Origin: Corynespora cassiicola
Lineage: Eukaryota > Ascomycota > Dothideomycetes > Pleosporales > Corynesporascaceae
Assembly: GCA_022059125.1 (NCBI GenBank)
Contig: JAEUWY010000016.1
Location: 62,001-126,000 of the forward strand
DNA: 64,000 bases
Direction of reading: 5' to 3'
The position numbers and the translations under genes were made by a program. The notes under the pieces were generated by a model. It had not been told where the DNA came from. It saw only the letters and a list, made by a program, of their open reading frames with translations, and did no database searches. Position 1 is the stretch's first letter, and every line of letters begins with the position of its first letter. Shown here in pieces: positions 10,787 to 22,320 of the stretch.

Positions 10787-12013
10787 GCTCTTTCTTTTCT
10801 ATTGTACTCTGAACGGTTTTGTATTTGGCGAAAAGCGACCGTGGTGATGGTCATACATACTTCAAACGCACTTCGTCTATAACTGGACAAGACCGTTGGC
10901 AATAGGTTGCAGCAAATCATTATAGATCCAAGTCAATACCAAGTGTTTCAGAGAAATGTGACACTCCGAAACATGATCAAGTAAACAGTTCAAGTTTTTT
11001 CCTTGTTAGGAATTGATTCCCAATCTTATCTTTCCAATACTCCTATATAAGGATAGTTTTCACGTCCACCTCCAAATTCCAGGAGTAGACCACACTCGGA
11101 TCATTTCCATCATAGCCAAATTCCTCAATGTACTGTTCAAAGGAGTTGAAATCCCATTGAATACGCCATTTGAGCCAGAGAAAGCCACAAACAATTCACC
11201 AGCTTCTGACTATCAGTGTGGGGGTCAAGGTGTGTATTTGTCTGCGACTAGCTGGATATTCTCCTGACAGTCTTGGAAGACTTGACAACTTAACAGAGCC
11301 CAAACAAGACACGCTAATGCTCAACAAAGGTGAGGATGTAAAAATTTCCCTCAGGGATTATCCTTATTGCTGCCACCAAGAGAGCTCATAATGTCTTCAA
11401 GGAGCCGTTAATGGTAATAGATATGCTTCTAGGCTAGGCATACAATGCTTTATACACATTTCATCGGGTTTAGATAACCAATGATCGTATAGTGCAGTCG
11501 AAAAAGCCAGAGAATGAACATTCTGACATGAAGAAACGGAGCGTCAAAAAGGGTCAAGAGGATCGGCCTGGCCAACAGGGCGTCCGGCTCATAAAAGGCC
11601 ATAGATTTTAAACGATATGCGATCTTTGCTCTATACCTTTCGAAAAAAGATTGTGTGTTTTGTGATCAGGTCTCGAAGATGGTGCCAAGTCGCTCAGGTT
11701 TTTATCTTCAACCAGGGCGGGGAATACGGCTAGCCCAGAGAAAGAGTGAAGTAAATTTACGAGGATATTTTTGATTATGAAATCCGAAAACTGCGAAGAA
11801 CGACATGTTTGAGCGACATCTCAGGCCTGTATAGAAAAGGCTACCCGATATCCAGCCGGAATTGGCCGTGCATTGCATCCAAAGTAACTCGCAATGGTCA
11901 ATGCAATGCGGTACACGGCCGTGAAGCCACCCTGAGCCTTCTTCTCGGTGTAGAAAAAGATCAAACGCAACAGAATTATCGTTTGATTCTAAATAAAGGC
12001 ATTGATAAGAAAT
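10787..12013. other. Intergenic between SDR and TPP enzyme (tail to tail)
   Basis: The region has AT-rich patches and no supported gene. It contains the two 3' ends, since the genes converge. Confidence 0.5.
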
Positions 12014-14123
12014 CTAAGAAGGAATGTACATCAAGGCCTCGATGAGCATACCCTTTCCTTGGCCACCCACTCTTTCTGCACCATTCTTGAGTGCTTCCTT
12101 CAGTTCACCAATCGTCTTAACCCGCACGCCCGTCATCCATGCAGCATCATCATCGCTAGACTCCGAGGATTTATCGCAGCCAGCTGCAGCTTCTGCCAAT
12201 GCTGCATAGTTCGGTGATGGCCTGAACGATAGATTCAAGTCCTCATTAGAAGCCGACTTGCCGTAACCGTTTGGATAAACAAGCTCTGTCGAATCACGAG
12301 GGGCATTCCACCCTAGATAAATATATTATCAGCTGCTGAATATTCATGATAACTTTGTACTCACCGCCGTTGTTTAGGACAAGTGTCAATATTGGAATCT
12401 TGTACTTGCTAGCGATCCACAGTGCACTAGAAGGCGCCGCACACATGAAGCTTCCATCGCCTACGACTTGGCAGACAAGAGCCGAGTCTGATTTTTCCTT
12501 TGACTCATCTTGTACAGCCAGCTTAACTCCTAGAGCTGCTCCATTGCTCCATCCAATCCCTGTACCGCCGCAATTGATCCAGCTACCAGGTGTACTGGGC
12601 TGAAGATGATCATGGAGAGTTTGGGCGTTTGTAACTGCCTCAATGACAAACTTAGTCGAACGTGGTAGCTCTTGTCTCAGCATGAAACCGATGTTGTGAG
12701 CATTGAGTGGTTCTGTGTCCGCAGTGCGAACTTGTGCTTTGATTCCCGCTAGCCTGGAGCTGTGCATTTGAGTGCGACTTTGCGCGCGAACTGCATACTT
12801 GTCACTTTCGAGCATTTCTTGCAGAGCAGCATCCTTGTTTATATGATTGACAAGCTGAGTGAGAGCCGTGAAGCTATCAGCCTTCCAGCGACCTATGGCA
12901 GGGAAGAATGATACCGGAAATTGTTGCTTCAGAGGGTCGATGTCAATGTGATAAATTTCAGCGTTCTTCGGTGGTGGATTGCGAGATGGAATCCAAGGAA
13001 CATCGCAGTCCAAGAGTAGAATAACGTCGGCGTCTCGGGTACATTCATCAAAGCTGAGTCTGAATCCTTCTGATGCCGGATGCGACGAAGAAAAACACAC
13101 ATCGCTGCCCCCAGTATCGTGTACACGGATCCCAGGTACGAGATCAGCAAGTGCCACAAGAAGATCTGGAGTTCGCAAATCCCGACCAGAGTAACCTGTA
13201 ATGATAAGAGGTCGCTCTGCCTTCACGAGTGCTGTAGATATCTCCATGACAGCATCAGCTGGTAAGGCGCTGGGTCCTATAGGTACCCATTGCTTCTGAT
13301 CCAACGAGTATGGATGTATCTCTTCAGCCAAGACTTCCCGTGCGGCGGCAATGTAGACGGGGCCCTTTGGTGCGCTCATGGAAAACTGTAAAGCACGTCC
13401 GACAGTTTGTTTAACGTTCACGCCGGTGCGAATTTCACCTGTATATCTACAGTACTGGCGTACGATGGCTTTCTGGTCCGGGGGCTCTTGCAAGAAGTGA
13501 GAGTACTCATTGCGGGATCCAATCATCTCTCCGGCGTCAGTGTATGGACAGAGGCCGGCAAATATGAACACAGGAACACGGCCAATACTTGCGTTGTGAA
13601 TGCCCTGTCCGAGGGCTTGTGTTCCGACATCCACGTGTACAACGACGGCTTGCGGGCGCCCTGATACGCGAGCATATCCATCCGCGATTGATATGGCAGT
13701 TACTTCAGAGGGGCAGGTGATCATCCGCGGCCATTCATTCGGCCTTTCCTTCTTCCCTTTGACGATGGCCTCGATGATTGACGGATGGTCCGATCCTACG
13801 TTGACAAAGCAAGCGGTAATTCCAGCTTCCCAGAGTGCTTCGAAGAAAGCAAATGCCGTGGTGTATCTACGATTCATGAGCTGGCTAGCTTCGACATATT
13901 GGGCTATACTCTCCCCATACTTTTCAGTCGAGCTTTGTAATGGCGACATATTTGCAAATGTAGATTTTGTTGAGCTTGTGCGGCGATATCGAACGGTCGG
14001 GAATGGAGGAAAAACAGCGTCCCGATAAAACTCTGCTCTTTGCAGAAACGGACAAGACGACCGAGTACGATTGAGCACAATGCTACTAAGTACTTTAGAA
14101 AGGGCCATGTCCCCTCTTGCCAT
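12014..14123 (-). CDS. Thiamine-diphosphate enzyme, acetolactate synthase/benzoylformate decarboxylase-like
   Basis: Member of the ThDP-dependent lyase/decarboxylase superfamily, which acts on 2-oxo acids or acyl-CoAs. Exons 12365-14123 and 12014-12312 with a 52-bp intron (GTGAGT...CTAG) give 685 residues. The N-terminal PYR domain carries the ThDP-activating Glu in CPSEVTAISIADGYARV. A central domain follows, and the C-terminal PP domain has the diphosphate/Mg motif GDGSF followed by LVLNNGGW, the NN reached just before the splice. Residues 1-60 are basic and Ser-rich (MALSKVLSSIVLNRTRSS), resembling a mitochondrial presequence; a shorter form from the MSPLQ methionine is possible. Near the C-terminus an acidic Ser/Asp insert (SSESSDDD) interrupts the usual segment. 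Fungal ILV2 is a different, longer-conserved enzyme, so this is likely a paralogue of unknown substrate. Confidence 0.9.
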
Positions 14124-15475
14124 AATACTATCATGTAAGGGTGCAAAGAGGACCTAGCCTTTGCAGACTATCGGATCAGGGGTTTATGCTGCGCCGCCTG
14201 TTGGTTGTCACACAGCCGGTGTCCAATCTACCGGAATGGGTTGGGTTGGTCTCATTTCAGTGGAAATCTCACATGATCAGGCAGACCGAGATCAGGGTCT
14301 CAGTCCTGCCGTCAGCAATGCTGCGTACAACTCGATGCAGACTAAGTTGGATACATAATCTGCGAAAAGACCCGCGTAGATGGGTAACTATGGTTTAAGT
14401 CTGCCTTTTTTTTTTTTCACCGCCTTCTCATTTGAGAAAGTCGGGTCTCCGTGCTGAATTACGGTATGATCGACATTCTTTATCCTATGCGATAAGGCTT
14501 CATTATTTCATGTATCTATATTTAATCAATTATACGAGAGCCTAGTCATCATTCCGAGGCAACGGATAATTCCCTGCGTAGGATTCTGTGCGGTCATGAC
14601 GTAGTTGCTATTCATGTCCTCTTTCATAGGCCTGAACGACTTCCGAAAGGTAATAGCGACATCATTTGTAACCTTATCAGCTTTTTTGCGAGAGCAACAC
14701 TACACCTGCTGGGATTTTGCTAGTTTGGCGCTTATATCCGAAAGCTGCAGTCAAGAAAAGAGAAACATGACAGCCTTTATGGTAGACATACTATCGATGT
14801 AAACCTTGTCATGAAACCTAGGCTCTCATAATTGTTTTGAAACTCTTATGTTCGGACTCCGATACATGCATATAACAACATTCCAAAGGTTCCAGTATTT
14901 TGCAGAGATCGACATATTACCTCAATCTCTAAACCCGACACATAAATTTGAATATAATTTATGTCTTGGGGTGTTTTAACTTAAAAATAGTAAGGACTAA
15001 CTCCACGGATATGGAATTTTTTATTTTTTTCTGCAGTGTAGTTTGATGTGCGCAAAAGGCATTTGATGTTAATTTTGCCTAACATGCGGGCAAGCACGGT
15101 TTGACGCTATTGTGGTAAGGCGTTTAGCAGAATGTATTGCTAATATAGATAATTCTATGATATTAATATGCGGGACAAAGGAATTTTGAACTATAGACAA
15201 CAAACACCTAGTTATACTTCAACACTTAAAAGTTGTAGCTTAATAGGTATGGAAAGAAAAAACAAGGACATCATATCGTCAGGGCTAGGGCAGCTATAAC
15301 ATTCTGCGCTTCTCTGCCTTATAGCCTATCCGTTAGTTCTTCTCTAGTGTCTCGTTCTATCTACGAAAGCTACGTACAACAAAATTTTGCGTCAGAAAGC
15401 TTTCTTATTGATAAGTGACTCCGGTTCTTCACATCGCCAATCCTCAAGTTTGACTGTGACCGGCATACCAAGTTT
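14124..15475. other. AT-rich intergenic stretch
   Basis: Between the TPP gene start and the 3' end of the MFS gene. About 14,800-15,400 is visibly AT-rich with many TTAA and TATA runs and no open frame of note; it may be decayed repeat DNA. Confidence 0.5.
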
Positions 15476-16974
15476 TTATAGGGCCAGTCCTCGAAGCTTG
15501 CCCCCATTATCGCTCACCTTGCGCCTCTCTAAGACAATAAGAGTAGCATAAGAAATTGTAGAAATAGTCCCTAGTGCTACTACCGCCATGCAAACAGAAT
15601 ATCCGGTACGATAGTAAGGTGCAAATTTGGTCAAAAACGTGAAAGGTGCCAGAATTCCACCCGTATTGCCGAAACTGATCATCCACCCTGATCCGATGCT
15701 TCGTTGCTTATGGCCTTGGAGATTCATCAAATACCAGCACACGATCATAGGTGCGGCTCCATAAGCGCCCATGCACACAAGACAGATTCCCGCGTATCGC
15801 ACTGAAAAATTTGTGTGGTTGGTCATTAGGACAGCAAGGCCAGCTATGAGGGTGACGCTTCCGAAAAGTACGTAAGGAACGCGTTTGTTGGTATAGTCCG
15901 ATAAGATGGCCAAGACAAGGCAAAATCCGAGGGCGGCAGCAAAGGGCGGGACGGAGTGAAGTTGGGTCTGAATCACGGAGTAGCCCAACGTCTTTACAAT
16001 TGTTGGTGTAAAATACGCAAATGCGTAAATCGGAACAACAACAGCTTCTCAAATTAGCATGTAGACTCATACTGACATCCAAAAACTCACAAAAGTACAT
16101 GATAGCAGCGAGTATGTTCTTAGGATCGCGAAAAAATTGACCCATATCTTTCCAGGTCACCCTCTCGGAGGCCGATTCTGAAGTTCGCGTTCGCTGTAGG
16201 ACAAATTGGCGCTCTGATTCGGAAAGCCATTTCGCATCGCTAGGGAAATCCACTATGAAGAAGTAAGACGCGGCACCAACCAAGACGGTGCCAATGCCTT
16301 CAAGGATGAATATCCATCTCCAATTGCTTAAGCCCCGGACGTTGTTCATGTTCGCTATCCCCGTGGCAAGCAGTCCACCAAATGATGAGGCGATGATGAC
16401 AGAGCAGAAGTAAAATGTGAATCGCTTCTGGGCTTCCTCTTGCTTGTACCAGAAGCTTATGAGATAAAAGCTTCCTGGAAAGACTCCTGCTTCGAAGAAG
16501 CCTAGAAAGAAACGGGTCGTGATAAGCCCAGCATAGTTGCGAACGAAACCTTGAGCGATGGTAACGATCCCAAACCCAGCAACGCAGAGCGAGAGCCAGA
16601 TATGGGGTTTGAACTTTTTCATCAAAATGTTCGAAGGGATTTCAAATATGATGTAAGGAACGAAGAAGACAGCCAAAGCAACGTTCGGTTGATCACCCGA
16701 AAGCCCGAGTTCCTTTGGCATAGACATCGTGAGTGCATTGGAAATATTGGCCCTGAAATAAAACCGCATCAGCATCTACTGGCAACATTAGATGTCAGAC
16801 TTGCCTGTCGAGAAATGCAGCGACGTATATGATAAAGAGCGTAGGTAATACTCTCATGTCAATTCTGCGTATCAAGCGTTTTGCCTCACTTTCCGATAGT
16901 AAGTCCATATTGGACACTTCAGACTCTGATTGAACTTTGGCGGAGACTGCGAAATCTTCTTGATCTACTAGCAT
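15476..16974 (-). CDS. MFS anion:cation symporter, Dal5/Tna1-like
   Basis: Plasma-membrane major facilitator transporter of the ACS family, whose fungal members carry allantoate, nicotinate, pantothenate and other organic anions. Exons 16805-16974, 16091-16752 and 15476-16044 join to 466 residues. Family marks: LIRRIDMRVLP before the first helix, FLDRANISNA at its end, GFFEAGVFPGSFY with SFWYK in the next loop, and about 12 predicted helices. The first intron (16753-16804, 52 bp) begins GCAAGT and ends TTTCAG; only this GC-AG splice gives LDRANISNA in frame. The second (16045-16090) is GTGAGT...GAAG. An alternative first exon is possible: an upstream ATG at about 17029 with a GTACAG...GCTAG intron would change the first four residues to MGAT. 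The substrate cannot be deduced. Confidence 0.9.
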
Positions 16975-17987
16975 TTAGAAAAAAATGAATGAGACCCAAA
17001 ACTTTTCTCTGTACCTGTAGCACCCATGTTGCTATGATTTCTGTGCTCGTTTCCCATAGATCCGGTATGCGAGTGAGCTGCAGCAAGTGTAGCCTGAAAA
17101 GTTGCGGTGTTTGCTCGGGCGAGGGGTCAGTGTTGGTTGCGAACAAGCGGTCTGAAGATTCAGGCGCAGAATAATACCACCTGAAACTAGGCTCAGACGG
17201 CCAACGGGGTTGGGAACGTGTACGGCGTGGTTCGAAGTGGTGATTTGTCTGTTATAGAGTGTTTGGAGAATCGAGATGCCTAAATGGTCACAGTGGTGTG
17301 GTGACACAGTTATCGGTGGCTAATTTCATTTGCAGAAACAGCACTTATGACCAAACTGACGGGATAAGGCACAGCAAAAGGCAAAAAGGCACAGCAAAAG
17401 GCACAGCAAAAGGCAAAAAAAAAAAAAAGGCACAGCGTGAAAAGAGGGGCATGATTCTCAACCTATCACATTGCAGCACAGAAATTGTGCAATTTAGACC
17501 TGTCATCATGTAGTTCAGTTTCGGAAGTGTGGTCGTACAAAGCGCGTCGATTCGTAAGTCCTGAACGAATTCCACCCCCCGCATCTCAAGCAGGCAAATG
17601 ATCAGCGCATTACACCTTGTGATAACAGGTTGGTGTCATACTATTGATTAGAAAACGGATTTTGGATGATCTCGGGCGTTGATCAGAGTACCCACTGCAA
17701 AGGTTGGTAGATGTAGAAGTCGATGTAACGTTTCACTTCGAGGAAGAATATTGAGCCTTTTAAGGGGCGACCTACATCTATGGGGGGCGGTAATCTCGTG
17801 TCATCTTTCGGAATCCGATAAGATTGAGTTGCTGATCGACTTCTTTGATGCGCGGGGAAGGTTGGCGCCAGTTTCCTAGATGGAGCCCGCTGCGAAAGAA
17901 TGAATGCGCTACGCCATGACGGGTATAAGGGCCCTACATTCGGCCCTAAAGACTTCTACTAAGCCATTAAAGCCTATCTGTGGCAAT
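16975..17987. other. Divergent promoter region, MFS and rhodopsin-like genes
   Basis: The two genes are transcribed away from each other across about 1 kb. Apart from the A-rich repeat at 17366-17436 nothing specific was recognised. Confidence 0.5.
17366..17436. repeat. Imperfect AAGGCACAGCAA minisatellite
   Basis: The words AAGGCACAGCAA and AAGGCAAAA alternate about four times, followed by a run of 14 A and one more GGCACAGCG. It lies in the shared promoter region of the two flanking genes. Confidence 0.8.
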
Positions 17988-19139
17988 ATGGCGACCCACT
18001 TATCTTTATCTCCTACTCCTACTCCTACCTTTACGCCAGCATTGAAACCACCACCAGGGATAACGCCTGAGCCAGACAATCCGGCATCCTTGGCTCATGT
18101 CACAGATATTTCCATCGGAGTGTGCATTCCGCTCATTGCAATATTCTTCGGACTACGTACCTATGTCCGTGGGTATCTCAAACGAATTTGGTTGTTCGAA
18201 GATTACCTTGTCACTGTCTCCGCAATCGGAAGCATCGCTTATTGTGGCATTGTAAGGGCGACCATGGCCAACCACGGAGGCGAGCATGGTTGGGATATAA
18301 CTCCTGGGGAAGCCCACCAAGCAGCATACTGGTTCAATACCGCTGCTGTCATATACGGAGTCATGATATGCGTCACGAAAATTTCGATCCTTGTTCTGTA
18401 TCGCCGCGTCTTCTCTCCCGTTCGTTGGAGTCGATTCGATATTTCCATAATCACACTCATCATCGCTATGGCCCTTTTTTACGGAATCACAACCTTTCTC
18501 AAGATATTTCAATGCTATCCTCGTCAAAAGATCTGGAACGACTCGGTACATGGGAAATGTATAGAGATGAGTTGGATTTTAAACATGAGCGGAGGCTTTA
18601 ACACAGTCACTGACTACATAATCCTTCTTCTTCCCATCCACGCAGTGAAAAAACTACAAATGGATCAGTTGAAGAAGATTTTTGTCGTTTTAGCGTTCAC
18701 GTTCGGTCTATGGCAAGTGCCCTCTTCATTTCTCATAACTGATGGTCCCAAGGACGCTAGCTGCTGTTTTCATGACACTGAGCTTACCCTGACAACACCT
18801 AGTGCCCCTATATTTGCTACCATAGGGCTCGCTGCGCGTATAAAAAATAGCGGCAATCTTGACAAATCGTGGAAACAACCTGAGATTCTTCTCTGGGGTA
18901 TGGCCGAACTCTCTTCCTGCAACCTCTGTGTAAGCTTTCCTGAGATCACCACGTTGTTTCGCAAGAGAAGACATGTATTTGGCCCTCGTAGACCTACTGC
19001 ATCTATATTAAAAGCTCTTAGCGATCCTCATAGCAATAGAAAACAGTCTGCGGATCCGTATTTGCCCAAGAGCTTGATGAGCAATACATTAGGTGCAGGC
19101 GGAGAAGGGAGCTATATCGAATTGGACAATAGGTCATAG
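17988..19139 (+). CDS. Rhodopsin-like (PTH11-type) seven-helix membrane protein
   Basis: Fungal integral membrane protein of the rhodopsin-domain family (PF20684; PTH11-related, without a CFEM domain). Exons 17988-18712 and 18803-19139 give 353 residues. The ATG at 17988 is preferred over an in-frame one 84 bp upstream because it directly precedes the Thr/Pro-rich luminal tail usual for the family. Seven hydrophobic segments follow, with family signatures RTYVRGYL, FEDYLVT, YRRVFSP, CxE-type loop KCIEMSW, and LLWGMAELSSCNLCVSFPE before a basic cytosolic tail. The 90-bp intron at 18713-18802 starts GCAAGT and ends CTGACAACACCTAG. Its length is a multiple of three without a stop, so the frame also reads through, but removal restores the continuous helix FTFGLCAPIFATIGLAARI. 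Ligand and role are unknown. Confidence 0.88.
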   Translation: MATHLSLSPTPTPTFTPALKPPPGITPEPDNPASLAHVTDISIGVCIPLIAIFFGLRTYVRGYLKRIWLFEDYLVTVSAIGSIAYCGIVRATMANHGGEHGWDITPGEAHQAAYWFNTAAVIYGVMICVTKISILVLYRRVFSPVRWSRFDISIITLIIAMALFYGITTFLKIFQCYPRQKIWNDSVHGKCIEMSWILNMSGGFNTVTDYIILLLPIHAVKKLQMDQLKKIFVVLAFTFGLWQVPSSFLITDGPKDASCCFHDTELTLTTPSAPIFATIGLAARIKNSGNLDKSWKQPEILLWGMAELSSCNLCVSFPEITTLFRKRRHVFGPRRPTASILKALSDPHSNRKQSADPYLPKSLMSNTLGAGGEGSYIELDNRS

Positions 19140-19365
19140 AGGAAGAGCTCGTCGGGGGTGACTTCGTTTTTTTTGTTTCTGTTTTTTTCGTTGCGGATTG
19201 ATGCAGCAAGATTAATCTGTATGAGCTTTGAGGGAATTTGTGACATCACTTGGATGTTTTCTACATTTGTTAGGATCGCACTTTCACTATCGTCGCCTTG
19301 GCACTGTTTTGAACTAGGAATAAGATTCAATCGAGAAGCATTTTTTTATATATATCTTAAGCAAT
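19140..19365. terminator. Shared 3' intergenic region of convergent genes
   Basis: About 225 bp separate the stop codons of the rhodopsin-like and monooxygenase genes. T-rich runs on the plus strand and a TTTTTTTATATATAT stretch near 19344 are compatible with polyadenylation signals on both strands; no exact site can be fixed. Confidence 0.4.
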
Positions 19366-21212
19366 TCAAGCCACCGCTGCCGAGACCTCAAACCCTTTCC
19401 ACCCAGCCATTTTCTCCCGACACTGTGCCTCATATCCATCGATCCCACCAATATACGTCTGGTTCTCCGCCTTCTTGCCAGGGATATTACTCGTATTCCA
19501 CCACGAATTCGTGTATGGATAAAGCGTGTACCTATCAAAATGTCAGCATATATATTCAAAAAAAGACAGGGTCGCCATACTTGATCATAGCATTCATCCC
19601 TGCCTTCCACTCATCCTCGGCCTCCCTCGTCGGCTCAATAGCGCGCACCCCTTGCTTCCGCAACGCCGCAACAGCATCGCACACAAAGTCGGTCTGCGCC
19701 TCCAGGATCGTGGGCCCATTCGATAGCGCCGTGGGCGCCTGCGGCGAGTACACGATGAAGGCGTTGGGAAAGCCGTGCATCATCATGCCGAGGTACGTGC
19801 GCACGCCATCAGCCCACACATCCTTGATGTCGACGCCGTCCTTGCTCTTCAAGCCCATGGCCGTCAGGCTTCCGGTGAAGGCGTCGAAGCCCGTGGCGCA
19901 GACTACGACGTCGAAGTCGCGCGGCTGGTCCTCGCCGCCGAGCTGGATGCCCGTCTGGGTGAAAGATTCGATGGGTTGCGCGTTGAGGTCCACGACGTCG
20001 ACGTTGGACTGGTTGAGCACGTCGTAGTAGTCGAGTTCGAGTGGGTTGCGCTTCGTGCTAAAGAAGTAGGGCATCTCGTCGGGGCACATGACTTTTTGTT
20101 TGTCCGGGTCCGTGAGGCGCTTGCGGACCTGGCGCTTCCAGAAGTCGTAGGTGAGGGCGTTGGCCTCCTTGTCGAGCACCACGTTGCTGTAGTTGCGCAT
20201 CAGCCATTGGAAGCCACCAGAGTTCCAGGTGGCGGACCAGTGCTGCTCGCGCTCTTCGGGGGTCGCGTCTTGCACGCGCTTTGGGTTGCGGGGACAGGGG
20301 AAGCCGGCCAGGGATTTGCGGCCTGCGTCGAAGAGCACGGGATAGTAGGCGCGTAGATTGTTTTGCTCTTCTTCTGTCACGGCTCGCTGGCCGATGGGAA
20401 TACAGTATGAGGGGCGCCGTACGAGGTTGGTCAGTTTCGAAGCAGTCTTGCCCAGTTCTTGGACAATCTGGACGGCGGTTGCGCCAGCCCCAATCACTGC
20501 GACCCTCTTTCCGGTGACATCTGTGTCTTCAGGCCATGCTCCCGAGTGGTGAATGATGCCCTTATACTGATCGATAGCCTTAAAATTTGGCAGATGCGTT
20601 TTATGCAGCAGACCAGTAGCCAAAACTAAGAATTGTGCCGTTGCCTTGATACCGTTTTCGGTGCTTATCTCCCATTGCGACCTCTCCTTGTTCCAAGCTG
20701 CTGAGTTGACTCGCGAGTTAAAAGATACATCTTTTCGCAAGTTCAACACCTTGTCGCAGTGTGCAAAGTATCTCCTAATCTCGCTGTGGTCGGGAAACCG
20801 CTGAGAAAACGACCACGTCTCGTACACGGCAGGGATGTTGAGTTGGTAGAAGGGCAGCTCGCTGTCAACACGAGCTCCAGGGTATCGGTTCCAATACCAA
20901 ACACCGCCAAAGTCGGCACCTTGAATCCAGTTAGCTTCATGTTGAGATTAAAGTTTGACAAACTCCAGGTACAGTAGGGTGTGTCAACTGATGTGGGCCA
21001 CGTTGGAGTACAAGACTAGCTTGTAGAGCCATTGAGCTTGTATAGAACATACCGGCCTCAAAGATATGGCAATCCAGGCCGTCCTCTCTCATACGGTGCA
21101 AATTGGCAACTCCTGAGAAGCCTGCACCAACGATGATGACGTCGTATTGCTGCACTGGTGTGCCATTCGACACGCCATTGACCTCCGATTTGGGGATCGG
21201 CATAGCAGTCAT
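19366..21212 (-). CDS. FAD-dependent Baeyer-Villiger type monooxygenase
   Basis: Class B flavin monooxygenase that uses NADPH and O2 to insert oxygen next to a carbonyl. Exons 21053-21212, 19581-20919 and 19366-19531 join to 554 residues. The FAD Rossmann motif VGAGFSGV is at about 31-38; the family fingerprint YKGIIHHSGAWP precedes the NADP Rossmann motif IGAGATAVQI; GGVWYWNRYPGARVDSE is the usual FAD-side loop, and ATGFDAFTGS the later conserved ATG motif. The first intron is long for the window (133 bp, GTATGT...TTCAAG), the second is 49 bp. The terminal exon supplies the typical PYTNSWWNTSNIPGK segment and ends AAVA. It converges on the rhodopsin-like gene. The substrate is unknown; a ketone of a catabolic or secondary pathway is likely. 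Confidence 0.93.
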
Positions 21213-22320
21213 ACTTGCGACAAGAGAAGATCTGAGACGTTCTGTCAACAAAAAAGGGTAGGCAGGTGGTCAGAACAAAAAAAGGGTTGATGATACAGAG
21301 AGGGGAAGCATGGGGCACAGTAAGTTATCAATGGCAAGGGTCCACACCAGGGTCTCTCCAATTTAAGTACCCACACATGCCAACGCGCGTTCACCAGCTG
21401 TCTCCTAGTTCGTCTCGTGCTATTGCCAAACCGCTTATGCACTATTATCCCCATCAGAGTCATTTCTAGCCGATTCCGGATCAAAATACATGATGAATGG
21501 CCGAAGGAATGATTGGCGACCATTGGGCGCTCCTACTGTGGGGTAGCTGAGAGGCGAGGCGGGGCCTACGCAACCGAGGCATACAGCCTCAATGTAGCCA
21601 ACGAAACTCTAGGCACATAGCGCTTAGAAGTGGGAGGCCCTGGTAATTGGTACGCAGCCGGTCGGACCTGAGGATCGTGGACTGAGTCGTATGCGGCGAT
21701 GTCGATCGGCAGCCGAGGGGAAAACGGTCCCGGAGCAAACATGCTAGTCATACCGGCACGCCGGCTTTATTGGTTATATCCGATGGACTCCCCACCCCAA
21801 CGACAAGGACCACCGCATGACCGGTTCGTTAAACTAAGATCGAACTTGACTGGATTGGAACAAGGCTGCGGCAATCGGTGGTGATAGAAAGGCAAATGTG
21901 TATGGCAGATTGCAAGGGGGCGAAAGTCACTAATGAAAGTGGGCTCTTTTAGTATCTGGGGTCAAATGGCCAACTCGAGATATAAATGTCTTGCCATCAC
22001 CAATTCCAACCCGTAGTCCCTACGCCACCAACGCCGTGCTTTCCATACATGCTAGACCCAAATGCAGATGATGACAGTGAAAATCGAAGAGCCGCCAGCA
22101 GATGGAAGCAAGAGTCGATATCGAAGAAACCTGATAAAACAAGATCAGAAAGACCCAGGCCAAGGGGAAGGGCAGGATCTTTCACTCCAAGTCTCCCAAC
22201 GACTGGCCGATGTGACGTCTATAAACCGAACCTCAGAAGCACCCAAGCCGAAGTAAGATCGGGTGCCGGATAGTTGGAGTCCAGGAGCAGCGCGAACGAG
22301 TGGTAGCTGCTCAATTTCGC
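21213..22320. other. Intergenic, upstream of monooxygenase
   Basis: Contains the monooxygenase promoter and the 3' flank of the APN1 gene. No additional gene is supported. Confidence 0.5.

Noticed and set aside
19775..20356. 193-codon plus-strand frame rich in Val/Glu/Ala/Arg
   Set aside because: Antisense shadow of the monooxygenase exon, whose motifs and introns are clear.
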